This document shows positions 28,175 through 37,481 of a stretch of 64,000 bases of DNA, piece by piece (the stretch's first letter is position 1; each line of letters opens with the position of its first letter). The notes beneath the pieces were generated by a model. It saw only the letters and a list, made by a program, of their open reading frames with translations, made no database searches and was not told the DNA's origin. The position numbers and the translations under genes were made by a program. The stretch is from an uncultured Mucilaginibacter sp. (GTDB lineage: Bacteria > Bacteroidota > Bacteroidia > Sphingobacteriales > Sphingobacteriaceae). Location: positions 62,001 to 126,000 of the forward strand of contig NZ_CAITNG010000139.1 in assembly GCF_903893715.1 (NCBI RefSeq). Direction: 5' to 3'.

Positions 28175-28990
28175 TTAGTTTATGGGCGTAAATCGGGCGG
28201 GAATAGTAAAAGGAAATTCAACCGCACCATCAAACTCTGTTTTGGTGTAGTGCATATCCACTTTTATGCTGCCGCTTTTGGTGGCCGTGCTTAGCGTAAC
28301 CTGCGATGGGATGACACGGGCACCCGATTGTATAAACTGCGCGTTGGCCACATCAATTGATTGTCCTGCTGCTTCGTTGGTCATGGTGGTTTTGCTTACG
28401 CGAAGATCTGGCCCCACAATTAATCTGTACACCAGCTCCTGTAATTTTCCGTTTAAAACCATATCGGCATTGCTGGCTTGCAGGTCTGTGCTGTTGGCCA
28501 ATATTTCGGGTATGGCATTGCCAATGAGCAGCGATTCGAGCATTTTATAGTTCACTTGCTCGCTCGAATATTGATAGATATAGCTGAAGGGCTTTTTCAG
28601 GTAACTGCTCTCCAAACGGTTCATCACCTTCAGGCTATCGGGCGTAATCACCGCACGACCAATCTCCAGGCCAAGTACAGCCGTAACCGATATCCATATC
28701 TCCTTATCTTTTTTGATGCGAACAATCATCGTCACCGCATCTTCTTTGCCATCAATGTTCAGCTTCGCCGCCGCCTTTCCCGAAAAAGTATTGAAATCAA
28801 CCTGTTTCAGTTTAATGGCATTGATTTGCGCCAACCTGATGCTATCATAATTGGTTACGGTAACCGGTACGGGTTTTATGGCTACCGTATCTGCTTTGCG
28901 CGAAACAGGTAACTGCTTCCTGGTTTTGCAACTATACAAGGCAAGCAGGCAAAACACCATCAACAGCTTACTCAATATACTTTTTCTCAT
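28175..28990 (-). CDS. DUF4292 lipoprotein
   Basis: A 271-residue predicted lipoprotein with lipobox LYSC (cysteine near residue 21). The rest fits the DUF4292 family found next to EnvC genes in Bacteroidota, whose fold resembles LolA/LolB-like lipid-binding beta sheets (family-level knowledge, function unproven). The segment ITAVLGLEIGRAVITPDSL near residue 100 is the best conserved part. Its start overlaps the end of the upstream TPR gene by 23 bp, implying translational coupling. The neighbourhood (TPR, EnvC, flippase) points to envelope biogenesis. Confidence 0.85.
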   Translation of the reverse strand: MRKSILSKLLMVFCLLALYSCKTRKQLPVSRKADTVAIKPVPVTVTNYDSIRLAQINAIKLKQVDFNTFSGKAAAKLNIDGKEDAVTMIVRIKKDKEIWISVTAVLGLEIGRAVITPDSLKVMNRLESSYLKKPFSYIYQYSSEQVNYKMLESLLIGNAIPEILANSTDLQASNADMVLNGKLQELVYRLIVGPDLRVSKTTMTNEAAGQSIDVANAQFIQSGARVIPSQVTLSTATKSGSIKVDMHYTKTEFDGAVEFPFTIPARFTPIN

Positions 28991-30710
28991 TTATCTTACG
29001 GTCTAATTCGGACGAAGTGCAGCCAAGCTGTTTGGCCTTTTTCCAGTTTTCCAGTGCTGCATCAACGTTTCCCAGGTAAAACAAAATATCGCCGTAATGC
29101 TCGGTAGCCGTGGCGCTTTTGTTTTTATCGTTGGCAATGGCTTTTTCTATCCATATTTTTGCATCGGCATATTTTTGCTGCTTAAACAATATCCAGGCAT
29201 AGGTATCCTCGAAAGAAGCATTGTTCTGCTCTATTTCGTTGGCATGTTTGGCCATATCGGCAGCTTTATCCAGCTTTTCGCCGCGTAGGCTTAAATAGTA
29301 GGCGTAGTTGTTCAGCGTATAAATATTGTCGGGGTTATATTCTATCGACTTATCGTACGCCGCGTCCGATTTTACAAAATCCTTTATACCATGGTAACAA
29401 TCGCCCGCCACCGAATAGCTTTGGGAGAGCAGTGCCTTATCCTGCGTTTCGAGCGAGGGTACATTGTTGATATAATTCAATGCCTTGTTAAAATCCTTTT
29501 TTTGCAGCCAGGCCACACCGGCAAGGTAATTCATCCAAGCCTGATTGGGGAATATGGATAAAGCCTCATTGGCATCTTTGATAGCTTCGTCGGGCTCGCC
29601 CGCCAACTCTATGCGCACCAATTGCTCCCAAACGGGGTAATCCTGCTCGTTTATTTTGACAGCCTTTCTGTATGCAGCTTTAGCATCCTGATATTGTTCG
29701 TTCTCTAACAGTATATCGCCATACATCGCGTAAGCCTTCTCATCTTGCGGATGACTTATGGTCAATAATTTCGCCAACTCCAACGCGCTTTGCCTGGCAT
29801 TAACATCCGGAAATTGGGGTATATAGCCCTTTATGATGTTCAAGCCCTGATCAATGCTTAGGTCGGGTATGGCAACGGCTAATTTAAGCTGGTTAAAGCT
29901 GGCCACATAATCTTTTTTATCGCGGTAAATATCGGCAAGGGCAAGGTGCACCTGGTCGTTAGCCGGATATAGTTTTTCAACCTTTTGCAGTACAACAAGG
30001 GCTTTGTCGTTTTGCCCGTTGGTATTGTACAGATCGGCCAATACCAACAGATATTTGATCTGGTTAGGGTTTGCCTGTACCATCTGCTCCAGTTCGGCGG
30101 CGGCCTGGTCAATTTTGCCTTGTTTAAGATATATTTTTTGCCTGCCGATAACAATGTCATCGTTCAGGCCCATCTGGTCCTGTAATTCTTTGTATAGAGC
30201 AAGCGATTCATCGTATTTCTTTTCGAGATACAGCACGTTGGCTTTCTCGAATTTAAAATCGGGGTTACCGGGCTGTATCCTGATCAGTTCGTTAAAAACG
30301 TTCTCCAGCTTGGCTACATCGTTAGTTTTCTCGTAGCTTTCGGCAAGGGCCTGCCAATAGTATTCGTTGTCGGGGTTAACGGTAACGGCACGTTCAAACA
30401 GGTCGCGGGCCGAGGTTTCGTTGTTTTGCGCCCGGCGTATTTTGCCTAACTCATACAAAGAAGCATCGTTGGATGGGTCGACTTGTAAAATACGGTCGAA
30501 CAGTTCGGCGGCCAACACATTGTTTTCAATCATCTTTTCGCGCAGGGCCGAAAAGAACAGTTGGGTAACCATACTGCTGTCCATCGGGGTCATTGGTTTC
30601 GACACTACAATCACGGTCTTATTTCCCTCCGCATCATTTTTTTTTGATTGCGCAGATGCAAATAAGCCAATGCTTAATAATGTTAACGATATGATAAACC
30701 CTTTGTTCAT
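28968..30710 (-). CDS. Exported tetratricopeptide-repeat protein
   Basis: A 580-residue protein with a signal peptide ending near FASAQS. At least twelve TPR-like helical pairs follow (for example EKMIENNVLAAELFDRILQVDPSND, then repeats through AKIWIEKAIANDKNK). It is probably a periplasmic scaffold for protein-protein contacts; the partner is unknown. It lies 9 bp after dut and overlaps the DUF4292 lipoprotein gene by 23 bp. TPR-DUF4292-EnvC is a recurring Bacteroidota grouping, so a joint role in the envelope or in EnvC/amidase control is a reasonable inference. Confidence 0.88.
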   Translation of the reverse strand: MNKGFIISLTLLSIGLFASAQSKKNDAEGNKTVIVVSKPMTPMDSSMVTQLFFSALREKMIENNVLAAELFDRILQVDPSNDASLYELGKIRRAQNNETSARDLFERAVTVNPDNEYYWQALAESYEKTNDVAKLENVFNELIRIQPGNPDFKFEKANVLYLEKKYDESLALYKELQDQMGLNDDIVIGRQKIYLKQGKIDQAAAELEQMVQANPNQIKYLLVLADLYNTNGQNDKALVVLQKVEKLYPANDQVHLALADIYRDKKDYVASFNQLKLAVAIPDLSIDQGLNIIKGYIPQFPDVNARQSALELAKLLTISHPQDEKAYAMYGDILLENEQYQDAKAAYRKAVKINEQDYPVWEQLVRIELAGEPDEAIKDANEALSIFPNQAWMNYLAGVAWLQKKDFNKALNYINNVPSLETQDKALLSQSYSVAGDCYHGIKDFVKSDAAYDKSIEYNPDNIYTLNNYAYYLSLRGEKLDKAADMAKHANEIEQNNASFEDTYAWILFKQQKYADAKIWIEKAIANDKNKSATATEHYGDILFYLGNVDAALENWKKAKQLGCTSSELDRKINEKKYIE

Positions 30711-30719
30711 TCTTGATTT

Positions 30720-31151
30720 TTACTTCCCGGTATGCCCGTACCCCCCCTGCCCCCGCGATGTTTCGGTAAGTTCGTCAACTTCGCTCCAGCTAACCGTTTC
30801 GTGTTTGGCAACCACCATTTGCGCAATACGGTCGCCATTGTTTATTTCAAAAGGCTCGGTCGATAAATTGACCAATAAAACCTTTATCTCGCCACGGTAA
30901 TCCGCATCAATAGTCCCCGGCGAATTAACAATACTGATACCATGCTTAAACGCCAAACCACTGCGTGGTCGTATCTGCGCCTCAAAACCTAAAGGCAACT
31001 CCATAAATAAGCCTGTTGGCACTAACTTACGCTCCATAGGTTGCAATACCATTGTTGCTTCTATATCGGCTCGCAGGTCCATACCGGCGGCATGGGCTGT
31101 TTCGTAGGCCGGCAAACTATTCTTTGACTTGTTTATAATGCGAATGTTCAT
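30720..31151 (-). CDS. dut: dUTP diphosphatase
   Basis: Dut hydrolyses dUTP to dUMP and pyrophosphate, which keeps uracil out of DNA and supplies dTMP synthesis. All five trimeric-dUTPase motifs are seen in 143 residues: [44 protein letters not shown] and the C-terminal P-loop-like [11 protein letters not shown]. The start codon overlaps the stop of the flippase gene by 4 bp, and the TPR gene follows after 9 bp, so it belongs to the same operon. Confidence 0.97.
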   Translation of the reverse strand: MNIRIINKSKNSLPAYETAHAAGMDLRADIEATMVLQPMERKLVPTGLFMELPLGFEAQIRPRSGLAFKHGISIVNSPGTIDADYRGEIKVLLVNLSTEPFEINNGDRIAQMVVAKHETVSWSEVDELTETSRGQGGYGHTGK

Positions 31152-32671
31152 TTCCGTTTTAAAATTTGTACCAATTCCTTCCGTTCAGTAAAAAACGCTA
31201 TAGAGGCGAACCCTATCAAAAGCGCATTTCCTACAAAAATATCGCGGTTGAACACGTTGAACGATAAAAATACAATAACTATTGATGCAATTATATATGT
31301 AACATTCTTTTTAAGGTTATATGGAATAGGATAATTGCGTTGCCCCCAGATGTACGACAATACCATCATCACAAAATAAGCTAAAAACGATATCCAGGCC
31401 GAAGCCATATAACTGTACCTGGGTATCAATAACCAGTTGAGCACAATGGTCAATATCGCGCCGATACCCGATATGTAAAGACCGTACTTAGTTTGGTCGG
31501 ATAGTTTGTACCATACTGAAAGGTTCATGTAAATGCCGAGGCTTAAATACCCGAAAAGCAATAGAGGCACAACACCCAAACCCGACCAATAATTATTATA
31601 CACCAGGTGGTGATGAATCTCGCGATACTCCTTTCCCACCAAAATGATAGCCAAAATATTAACATTCGCAACAAGGGCCACAACGATGATAGATATCATG
31701 ATGACGAAATAAGTCATGATACGGGCATAAGTATCGCCCGAGTTTTTGTTTTTTGCGTGGCTGAAAAAGAACGGCTCAGCTCCTAAACGAAACGCCTGCA
31801 CAAAAATGCTAAGGAAGATAGCTATCTTGGCACAAGTACCATAAATGGCCACATCATGGTCGCCGATGCTTGTGGGAAGCATCTGTTTTAGCATCACCTT
31901 ATCCAGCGATTCGTTGATGATGAACGATATATTAGCCACCAACACCGGCCAGCTATATAAAAACATATCTTTAAGCATGGCCCCGTCAAACTTCAAATTC
32001 AGCCTGAACACTTCGGGCAATAACATAAAAATGGTGAACACGCTGGCACAAGCGTTGGCTAAAAACACGTAGCCTACCCAATGCGGCCTATACCAACCCG
32101 CCATCCATGGCGCCCCGGGCAAGTGATGCGCTATGATGAAAGGAATGCCAAACAGAAAAAACAAATTGAACAGCACCACGAATATGATATTGGTGCATTT
32201 AATAACGGCGTATTTAATCGGTCGCCCATCTGCACGTATTTTGGCAAAGGGGATAACGCAAAAGGCATCGGCCACCAGTATTACCAGGAAATTTTTTACG
32301 AAAAAGGCATAGTCGGCATGGTCCTTTGTTACGCCTGCCTGCATAAAATTGATAACATGGTCTAAAAAAAGCAGGCAAAACAGCAAAAAGAGTAGCGAAA
32401 TAATGATAACCACACCAAAAGCATTGTTATACACTTGCTGCTTATTGTCTTCGCGCTTTTGCAGGTAACGGAAATAGGTGGTTTCCATACCAAAAGCAAG
32501 GATGGCATTTACAATAGAGGCGCTACCATACATCGCCGTAAAAACACCATTGGCACCCAGAGGTAAGGCGCGCGTGTAAATGGGCGTTAAAACAAAGTAT
32601 ATCATCCGCGAGATGATGGTACTTAACCCATATATGGCCGTTTGCCCCGCGAATTTTTTAGCTGTTGACAA
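31148..32671 (-). CDS. Polysaccharide/lipid flippase (MOP superfamily, Wzx/MurJ-like)
   Basis: A 507-residue protein with about 14 hydrophobic segments over its full length, starting [22 protein letters not shown]. The pattern is that of oligosaccharide flippases that move lipid-linked sugars across the inner membrane. It is not close enough to be called MurJ by eye. It starts 5 bp after the acylphosphatase stop and overlaps dut by 4 bp. In Bacteroidota such a flippase commonly precedes dut and the TPR-DUF4292-EnvC genes, which suggests a cell-surface polymer substrate, though none is shown. Confidence 0.88.
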   Translation of the reverse strand: MSTAKKFAGQTAIYGLSTIISRMIYFVLTPIYTRALPLGANGVFTAMYGSASIVNAILAFGMETTYFRYLQKREDNKQQVYNNAFGVVIIISLLFLLFCLLFLDHVINFMQAGVTKDHADYAFFVKNFLVILVADAFCVIPFAKIRADGRPIKYAVIKCTNIIFVVLFNLFFLFGIPFIIAHHLPGAPWMAGWYRPHWVGYVFLANACASVFTIFMLLPEVFRLNLKFDGAMLKDMFLYSWPVLVANISFIINESLDKVMLKQMLPTSIGDHDVAIYGTCAKIAIFLSIFVQAFRLGAEPFFFSHAKNKNSGDTYARIMTYFVIMISIIVVALVANVNILAIILVGKEYREIHHHLVYNNYWSGLGVVPLLLFGYLSLGIYMNLSVWYKLSDQTKYGLYISGIGAILTIVLNWLLIPRYSYMASAWISFLAYFVMMVLSYIWGQRNYPIPYNLKKNVTYIIASIVIVFLSFNVFNRDIFVGNALLIGFASIAFFTERKELVQILKRK

Positions 32672-32676
32672 TGTTG

Positions 32677-32961
32677 TTATAAGTTTCTTTTCAGCACCTC
32701 AAAATTACGATAGTTTTTGAGTTCGGCCTCATAGGTCTCAACCGAACTTACAACAGCGCCCGTGGGGCCTTCATTACACCAGTCTAAAAATAGAGGGATA
32801 CTAAAATCGTCGCCTTCGGCCTCGATGTAGACATCGCCATTGGGTTCATTTTTGATGATGCCTTTTACACCCAATTGGTCGGCAACCGCCTTGGTAGAAA
32901 CACGGAACGAAACACCATGCACCTTGCCTTTAACTATAATTTTGAGATGTTTTACCGACAT
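32677..32961 (-). CDS. acyP: Acylphosphatase
   Basis: A 94-residue alpha/beta enzyme that hydrolyses carboxyl-phosphate bonds, as in acetyl phosphate or carbamoyl phosphate. The family signature is present: VKGKVHGVSFRVST with the catalytic arginine near residue 22, then GIIKNEPNGDVYIEAEG with the catalytic asparagine. It stands between the amidohydrolase gene (53-bp gap) and the flippase gene (5-bp gap) and is probably cotranscribed. The physiological substrate of bacterial acylphosphatases is not settled. Confidence 0.94.
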   Translation of the reverse strand: MSVKHLKIIVKGKVHGVSFRVSTKAVADQLGVKGIIKNEPNGDVYIEAEGDDFSIPLFLDWCNEGPTGAVVSSVETYEAELKNYRNFEVLKRNL

Positions 32962-33014
32962 GTTCAGCCTTTATTTGTTGGTGCAAATATAAGGCAGTTA
33001 CCGGTTCATTTTTA

Positions 33015-34175
33015 TCAAATCAACCGGGTAACTGTAGTTTCGGGCGTTATTTTTAAGCCATCCAGCTTACTGATGAGGTTTAACCCGGGTGTTTTGCCCG
33101 GCTCTATCGAGCCTTTATCGGCATCAATACCTAAATATTTAGCTCCGTTAATGGTGCCCCACTCTATCAGCCGTTCTAAATCAATATCGTTAAAACTGTC
33201 CTGCAATACGCGCATTTCGTTCAGCAAACAAAGTTTATGGTTCGAGGCGAGGCTATCTGTACCCAGTGTAATATTAAATCCCTGGTCTATAAAAAGGTCA
33301 ACCTTGGGCAGGCGGCCTTCGATATATAAATTGGCATTGGGGCAAAAACACCAGTGTATCTTTCTGTCGAAGCGTTTGGCAAAATAGATATCTTTTAAAT
33401 TGGTATAGGTGTTGTGTACCATCAATACATTCGGCTTATTGCTCAGCAAGGGGATGATACATTGTATGGAGTTGCGCGCCTGCGGTTTAAAACTTGATAT
33501 ATCGATATTGAAAGACTGATACAAATCTAAAAAATCGCCTGTTTTATACCGGTATAATTTATTTTCTTCTTCTGTTTCCTGGTTATGTATGCTCATCAGG
33601 TTTGGCTGATCTTCGCACAATTTGCCGATATGCCTGAACAGGTCTTTGCTAACCGAGTATGGGGCATGGGCGGTAACGGAGCTCGAAAGCCCCTTGAACT
33701 GTTGGCTCAGTGCAATGGCGTTGCTAAATAGTTCATCGGCCTTATCGGGCCTAAAGCCAAAAACCTCGATAAAAGTATGATAATGTATTTTACTGCTCTT
33801 TTTTATAGCAGCGGTTACATTACTGTTGGCAATATCGCCAACGGCCACAATACCGTTGCGGTACATTTCTTCATCGGCCTTTTCGGCAGCCGCCATAATA
33901 TCTTCAGGGGCACTGTTCCTTTTGGTTTGTACTTCCTTTATAAAGCTCACCAAACCCTTCTTAGGGGTTATTTTGTCCTTCAGGTGCGATAACTCAACAT
34001 GGCAATGTGTATTGATGAAGCCGGGGCAAATAATACCATCCAGTTTTTCAACCTTGCCCCCTTTATCATCGGTATCAACACTTAATATCTTACCCTGATT
34101 ATCAACTGTAACGATTCCGTTTTTTATCGGGCCGGTATTCACCGGAAAAACATAGTCGGCTTTAAATTTCTTCAT
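33015..34175 (-). CDS. Amidohydrolase-superfamily protein (TRZ/ATZ, cytosine deaminase-like)
   Basis: A 386-residue metal-dependent hydrolase. Metal-binding and catalytic motifs are intact: GFINTHCHVELSH near residue 55, HAPYSVS near 170, HNQETEEEN near 195 and LGTDSLASN near 302. It has no signal peptide, so it is cytoplasmic. Relatives deaminate or dechlorinate purine- and triazine-like rings. In Bacteroidota it is an orphan enzyme commonly next to acylphosphatase and flippase genes; the substrate is unknown. It would be the first gene of the seven-gene minus-strand run down to envC and is divergent from rlmN. Confidence 0.88.
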   Translation of the reverse strand: MKKFKADYVFPVNTGPIKNGIVTVDNQGKILSVDTDDKGGKVEKLDGIICPGFINTHCHVELSHLKDKITPKKGLVSFIKEVQTKRNSAPEDIMAAAEKADEEMYRNGIVAVGDIANSNVTAAIKKSSKIHYHTFIEVFGFRPDKADELFSNAIALSQQFKGLSSSVTAHAPYSVSKDLFRHIGKLCEDQPNLMSIHNQETEEENKLYRYKTGDFLDLYQSFNIDISSFKPQARNSIQCIIPLLSNKPNVLMVHNTYTNLKDIYFAKRFDRKIHWCFCPNANLYIEGRLPKVDLFIDQGFNITLGTDSLASNHKLCLLNEMRVLQDSFNDIDLERLIEWGTINGAKYLGIDADKGSIEPGKTPGLNLISKLDGLKITPETTVTRLI

Positions 34176-34296
34176 TAACTATAACTTACATGTTATCACA
34201 AACATTGAAAACCATGGGTGCTTTATTAACTCAATGCAATATTTTATGTTTTAACAATAAAACAAACATAAAAAAAACATACGCTTTTAAATTTAA

Positions 34297-34304
34297 TAAC
34301 TTTG
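34297..34304 (+). promoter_or_regulatory. rlmN promoter -7 box, leaderless arrangement
   Basis: TAACTTTG matches TAnnTTTG exactly. The ATG at 34311 lies 6 nt after the box, so transcription would start about 3 nt before the start codon. No TTTG is found 19-20 nt upstream; the region is instead very A-rich. Confidence 0.55.
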
Positions 34305-34310
34305 CAAACG

Positions 34311-35366
34311 ATGCAAAAATCTAAAACAGATATCCGAAGCCTAAGCCTCGACACCCTGCAAAAGCAATTTGTTGAATTAGGGGAAAAAAGTTTTCGGGCA
34401 AAACAGGTTTATGAATGGCTTTGGAAAAAATCGTGCTTTTCGTTTAACGAAATGAGCAATCTTTCTCTCGAGCTTCGCCAAAAACTTGATGAGCTTTTTG
34501 TAATCAATAGCGTAAAGGTAAATACTTCGCAGTACAGTTCTGACAAAACCATAAAAAATTCTTTTGTTTTATACGATGGGAACCTTATTGAAGGCGTTTT
34601 GATACCTGCCGACGACCGTATGACGGCCTGTGTATCATCGCAGGTAGGTTGCAGCCTTACGTGTAAATTTTGTGCTACGGGGTACATGGACCGTAAGCGT
34701 AACCTTAACCCCGACGAAATTTATGACCAGGTTGTGTTGATTGACCAGCAGGCGCGCAAACATTATGGCCATAATTTAACCAATATTGTGTACATGGGTA
34801 TGGGCGAACCATTACTCAATTATGCCAACGTTTTGAAGTCGGTTGAGCGCATTACTGCCGAGGATGGGTTGAACATGGCTGCCAAAAGAATAACGGTATC
34901 AACCGCTGGCATAGCCAAAATGATAAAAAAACTGGGCGATGATGGTGTAAAGTTTAATCTGGCGCTATCGCTGCATGCCGCCAATGATGCCAAGCGTAAC
35001 GAGATAATGCCCATTAACGAGCAAAATACCCTAAAAGCATTGGCCGAGGCGCTAAAATATTACTATGCCAAAACCAAAAACCCGGTTACCTACGAATACA
35101 TTGTTTTTAACGATTTTAATGACGAGCTACAAGATGCTGCCGAACTGGCCAAATTTTGCAAGCACGTGCCCTGCAAGGTAAATATCATCGAATATAACCC
35201 CATATCTTTCGCCAGTTATACCAATGCCGCTATAGATAAAATAGAAGCTTTTGCCGATTATTTGCGCAAGCAGGATATCATCACCAATGTTCGGCGCAGC
35301 CGCGGGAAAGACATTGATGCCGCCTGCGGACAGCTGGCCATAAAAGAGAAAGCTGCCGAGGCGTAA
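34311..35366 (+). CDS. rlmN: Dual-specificity 23S rRNA/tRNA adenine-C2 methyltransferase RlmN
   Basis: RlmN is a radical-SAM enzyme that methylates A2503 of 23S rRNA and A37 of some tRNAs. The 351-residue protein has the iron-sulfur motif CSLTCKFC (near residue 115). The substrate-side segment VYMGMGEPLLN, ITVSTAGI and LALSLHAAND follow, and the C-terminal catalytic cysteine is in DAACGQLA. The ATG at 34311 is preferred over an upstream in-frame TTG at 34302, because the TTG lies inside the promoter -7 box. It stands alone, divergent from the amidohydrolase operon. Confidence 0.97.
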   Translation: MQKSKTDIRSLSLDTLQKQFVELGEKSFRAKQVYEWLWKKSCFSFNEMSNLSLELRQKLDELFVINSVKVNTSQYSSDKTIKNSFVLYDGNLIEGVLIPADDRMTACVSSQVGCSLTCKFCATGYMDRKRNLNPDEIYDQVVLIDQQARKHYGHNLTNIVYMGMGEPLLNYANVLKSVERITAEDGLNMAAKRITVSTAGIAKMIKKLGDDGVKFNLALSLHAANDAKRNEIMPINEQNTLKALAEALKYYYAKTKNPVTYEYIVFNDFNDELQDAAELAKFCKHVPCKVNIIEYNPISFASYTNAAIDKIEAFADYLRKQDIITNVRRSRGKDIDAACGQLAIKEKAAEA

Positions 35367-35457
35367 CTACTTCCAACAAAATATTTGTTTTCTTCCGCAG
35401 GATTTTAATCCAGGTGACATCTTATGATATACACTCATTCACCCAAATTATCTGATC

Positions 35458-36246
35458 ATGGAAAATAAACTTATAGGTATAGTACAGGGAAGCACCTTAC
35501 TCATTACCGCAATATTACTTACAGCAACTATCGCTTGCAAAAAAGCGGCTTCCGACTCAACCACCGGAACAACCACAACCACTATTGGCACAGGTGTGCC
35601 CGATATTTATAAAAAGATATACGGCGCGACAAGCATCACTACCGACGGTACTTATATCACCATCAAAGCCACCAGCTTGCCCGACCATAAATCGCCTTAC
35701 TACAAAGGCACACAATGGGCCGCTACTTTATACGAAGCTTACAACGGTACAAACCCGCTTTGGAGCCAAAACCCTAATTCTATTGCTGAAAACGATGTAA
35801 CTTATAAAATTCCGTTGAACCCAACCGTGGCTTCAACACACTCGGCCACGCCGCTCGGGCCAATGGGCGTAGCGTTGAATGGTGTGCCTATTTTTAACCA
35901 GTATGCGGCAGGCGGTGCTGCCCTTACCGGCGAAGTTAACAGCTTCGACGAATATGATGGACACCCGCAGCAATCTGGCATGTACCATTACCATGCCGAG
36001 CCCTACTATCTCACTACCAAAAACGGTGAAAGTTCGCTCATTGGCTTTTTGTTGGACGGCTTCCCGGTTTATGGCCCAATGGAAAATGGTAAAACCCTAA
36101 CCAATGCCGACCTCGACGTTTACCACGGCCATACCAGCGCCACAGCCGATTATCCTAATGGTATTTACCATTACCATATCACCAGCGCGGCACCTTACAT
36201 TAACGGAAATGGTTTTTATGGCACTGCGGGTACAGTATCGCAATAA
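35458..36246 (+). CDS. YHYH-domain lipoprotein
   Basis: A 262-residue exported lipoprotein with lipobox TIAC (cysteine near residue 27) and a Ser/Thr-rich linker (about 30-45). The rest is a YHYH domain, carrying two histidine/tyrosine signatures: SGMYHYHAEPYY near residue 178 and GIYHYHITSA near 235. The clustered His and Tyr suggest metal binding, but the family function is not established. The stop overlaps the start of the MORN-like lipoprotein gene by 29 bp, and a SCO copper protein follows, so a link to copper or redox handling at the cell surface is an inference from context. Confidence 0.85.
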   Translation: MENKLIGIVQGSTLLITAILLTATIACKKAASDSTTGTTTTTIGTGVPDIYKKIYGATSITTDGTYITIKATSLPDHKSPYYKGTQWAATLYEAYNGTNPLWSQNPNSIAENDVTYKIPLNPTVASTHSATPLGPMGVALNGVPIFNQYAAGGAALTGEVNSFDEYDGHPQQSGMYHYHAEPYYLTTKNGESSLIGFLLDGFPVYGPMENGKTLTNADLDVYHGHTSATADYPNGIYHYHITSAAPYINGNGFYGTAGTVSQ

Positions 36247-36793
36247 GCTCTTGGGCTTGGTACTTTTATTAACTGTTTATTGCTGCGGATGCAACCGGCA
36301 GGCCACAAACACGGTTAAGGTAAACATTGCCGATACAGCGCTTAAGCAAATAGCGGGGGTATTTTTCTATCATGATTCCCCTTTTACAGGGTTGATATAT
36401 TCGACATATCCGGGCGGCGACACCGCGAGGGCCGAAACGTTTATTGAGGGTAAAGAGGATGGTTGGTTAAAGTGGTGGTACCCTAATAAACAACTGGCGC
36501 AGCTCCGTTTTTTTACCGATGGTAAAAAGCAAGGGGTGCACCGGGGTTGGTGGGAAGACGGCAAACCTAAATTTGAATACCATTTTGCGAACGACGAGCA
36601 CGAAGGCGAAGCAAAAGAATGGTTCAAAAGCGGTGCGCTGTGCCGGGTATTCCATTACAAAGCCGGGCACGAAGAAGGCAGCGAAAAAATGTGGTGGGAA
36701 AACGGAAAGATACGCGCCAACTATGTAGTGATTAACGGCGAAAAGTTTGGTCTTTTCGGGCAAAAGTTATGTGTTAACCCGGTGAACAAATAG
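36218..36793 (+). CDS. MORN-repeat (YwqK-like) lipoprotein
   Basis: A 191-residue predicted lipoprotein: the N-terminal hydrophobic stretch LLGLVLLLTVYCCGC ends at a lipobox cysteine near residue 24. The C-terminal half has MORN-type repeats, recognised by the period of W(W/F)..GK motifs (WYPNKQLAQLRFF, WWEDGKPKFEYHF, WFKSGALCRVFHY, WWENGKIRANYVV). The frame is open further upstream, but ATG 36218 puts the signal sequence at the N-terminus and leaves a 29-bp overlap with the YHYH gene. MORN/YwqK proteins bind lipids or proteins; no function is proven here. The SCO gene starts 7 bp downstream. Confidence 0.85.
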   Translation: MALRVQYRNKLLGLVLLLTVYCCGCNRQATNTVKVNIADTALKQIAGVFFYHDSPFTGLIYSTYPGGDTARAETFIEGKEDGWLKWWYPNKQLAQLRFFTDGKKQGVHRGWWEDGKPKFEYHFANDEHEGEAKEWFKSGALCRVFHYKAGHEEGSEKMWWENGKIRANYVVINGEKFGLFGQKLCVNPVNK

Positions 36794-36800
36794 TAACACG

Positions 36801-37445
36801 ATGAAAAAGCTCTTTCTATTATTTTTAACCTTCGCTATAGCGGGATGCAGCCAAAAAAAGGAGCAGGCGGCAACTGTACTCCCCTATTTTAACACACCCG
36901 ATTTTACCCCAACCTGGCCCGATAAGACTACGGATGCTTTCCAAAAGATGCATGTGATACCGGCCTTCAGCTTTACCGACCAGTACGGGCAGCAGGTAAG
37001 TAATCAAACGGTTGTCAACAAAGTGTACGTGGCCGATTTCTTTTTTACCCGTTGCGGCAGCATTTGTCCCATCATGACGGATAATATGAACAAAGTAGCA
37101 GCGGCATTTATGAACGACCGTAATGTGATGATACTATCGCATTCGGTAACGCCCGAACTGGACAATGTGGGTATATTAAAGCAATACGCTGCTCAAAAAC
37201 ACATTACCAACCCAAACTGGCATTTACTTACAGGCGATAAGCAACAGATATACACCCTTGCCCGGCGCGGCTATTTTGCCGATGAGGAGATAGGCTACAA
37301 TAAAGATGTTACTCAATTTTTGCATACCGAGAATTTTATCTTAGTAGACCGTAAGGGGCATATCCGTGGAGTTTACAACGGTACCGTTCCTTTTGAAGTG
37401 GAAAGCCTCATCAGGCATATCAAAATACTGGAGCAGGAGCTATAA
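36801..37445 (+). CDS. SCO1/SenC-family copper/redox lipoprotein
   Basis: SCO proteins are membrane-tethered thioredoxin-fold proteins that deliver copper to cytochrome c oxidase or act as thiol oxidoreductases. The 214-residue protein has a lipobox ending at C16. The C-x3-C copper site is C85-GSI-C89 in FFFTRCGSICPIM, with the third ligand histidine H175 in FLHTENFILVD, so all three copper ligands are present. It begins 7 bp after the MORN-like gene and 36 bp before comF. No cytochrome oxidase subunit is in the window. Confidence 0.93.
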   Translation: MKKLFLLFLTFAIAGCSQKKEQAATVLPYFNTPDFTPTWPDKTTDAFQKMHVIPAFSFTDQYGQQVSNQTVVNKVYVADFFFTRCGSICPIMTDNMNKVAAAFMNDRNVMILSHSVTPELDNVGILKQYAAQKHITNPNWHLLTGDKQQIYTLARRGYFADEEIGYNKDVTQFLHTENFILVDRKGHIRGVYNGTVPFEVESLIRHIKILEQEL

Positions 37446-37481
37446 ATTTAAATTTTGTGCTGAATGTGCTATATTCAAACA

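Noticed and set aside
36104..36217. Extended N-terminus of the MORN-like lipoprotein
   Set aside because: The extra 38 residues are an out-of-frame reading of the YHYH coding sequence and would bury the signal peptide inside the protein.
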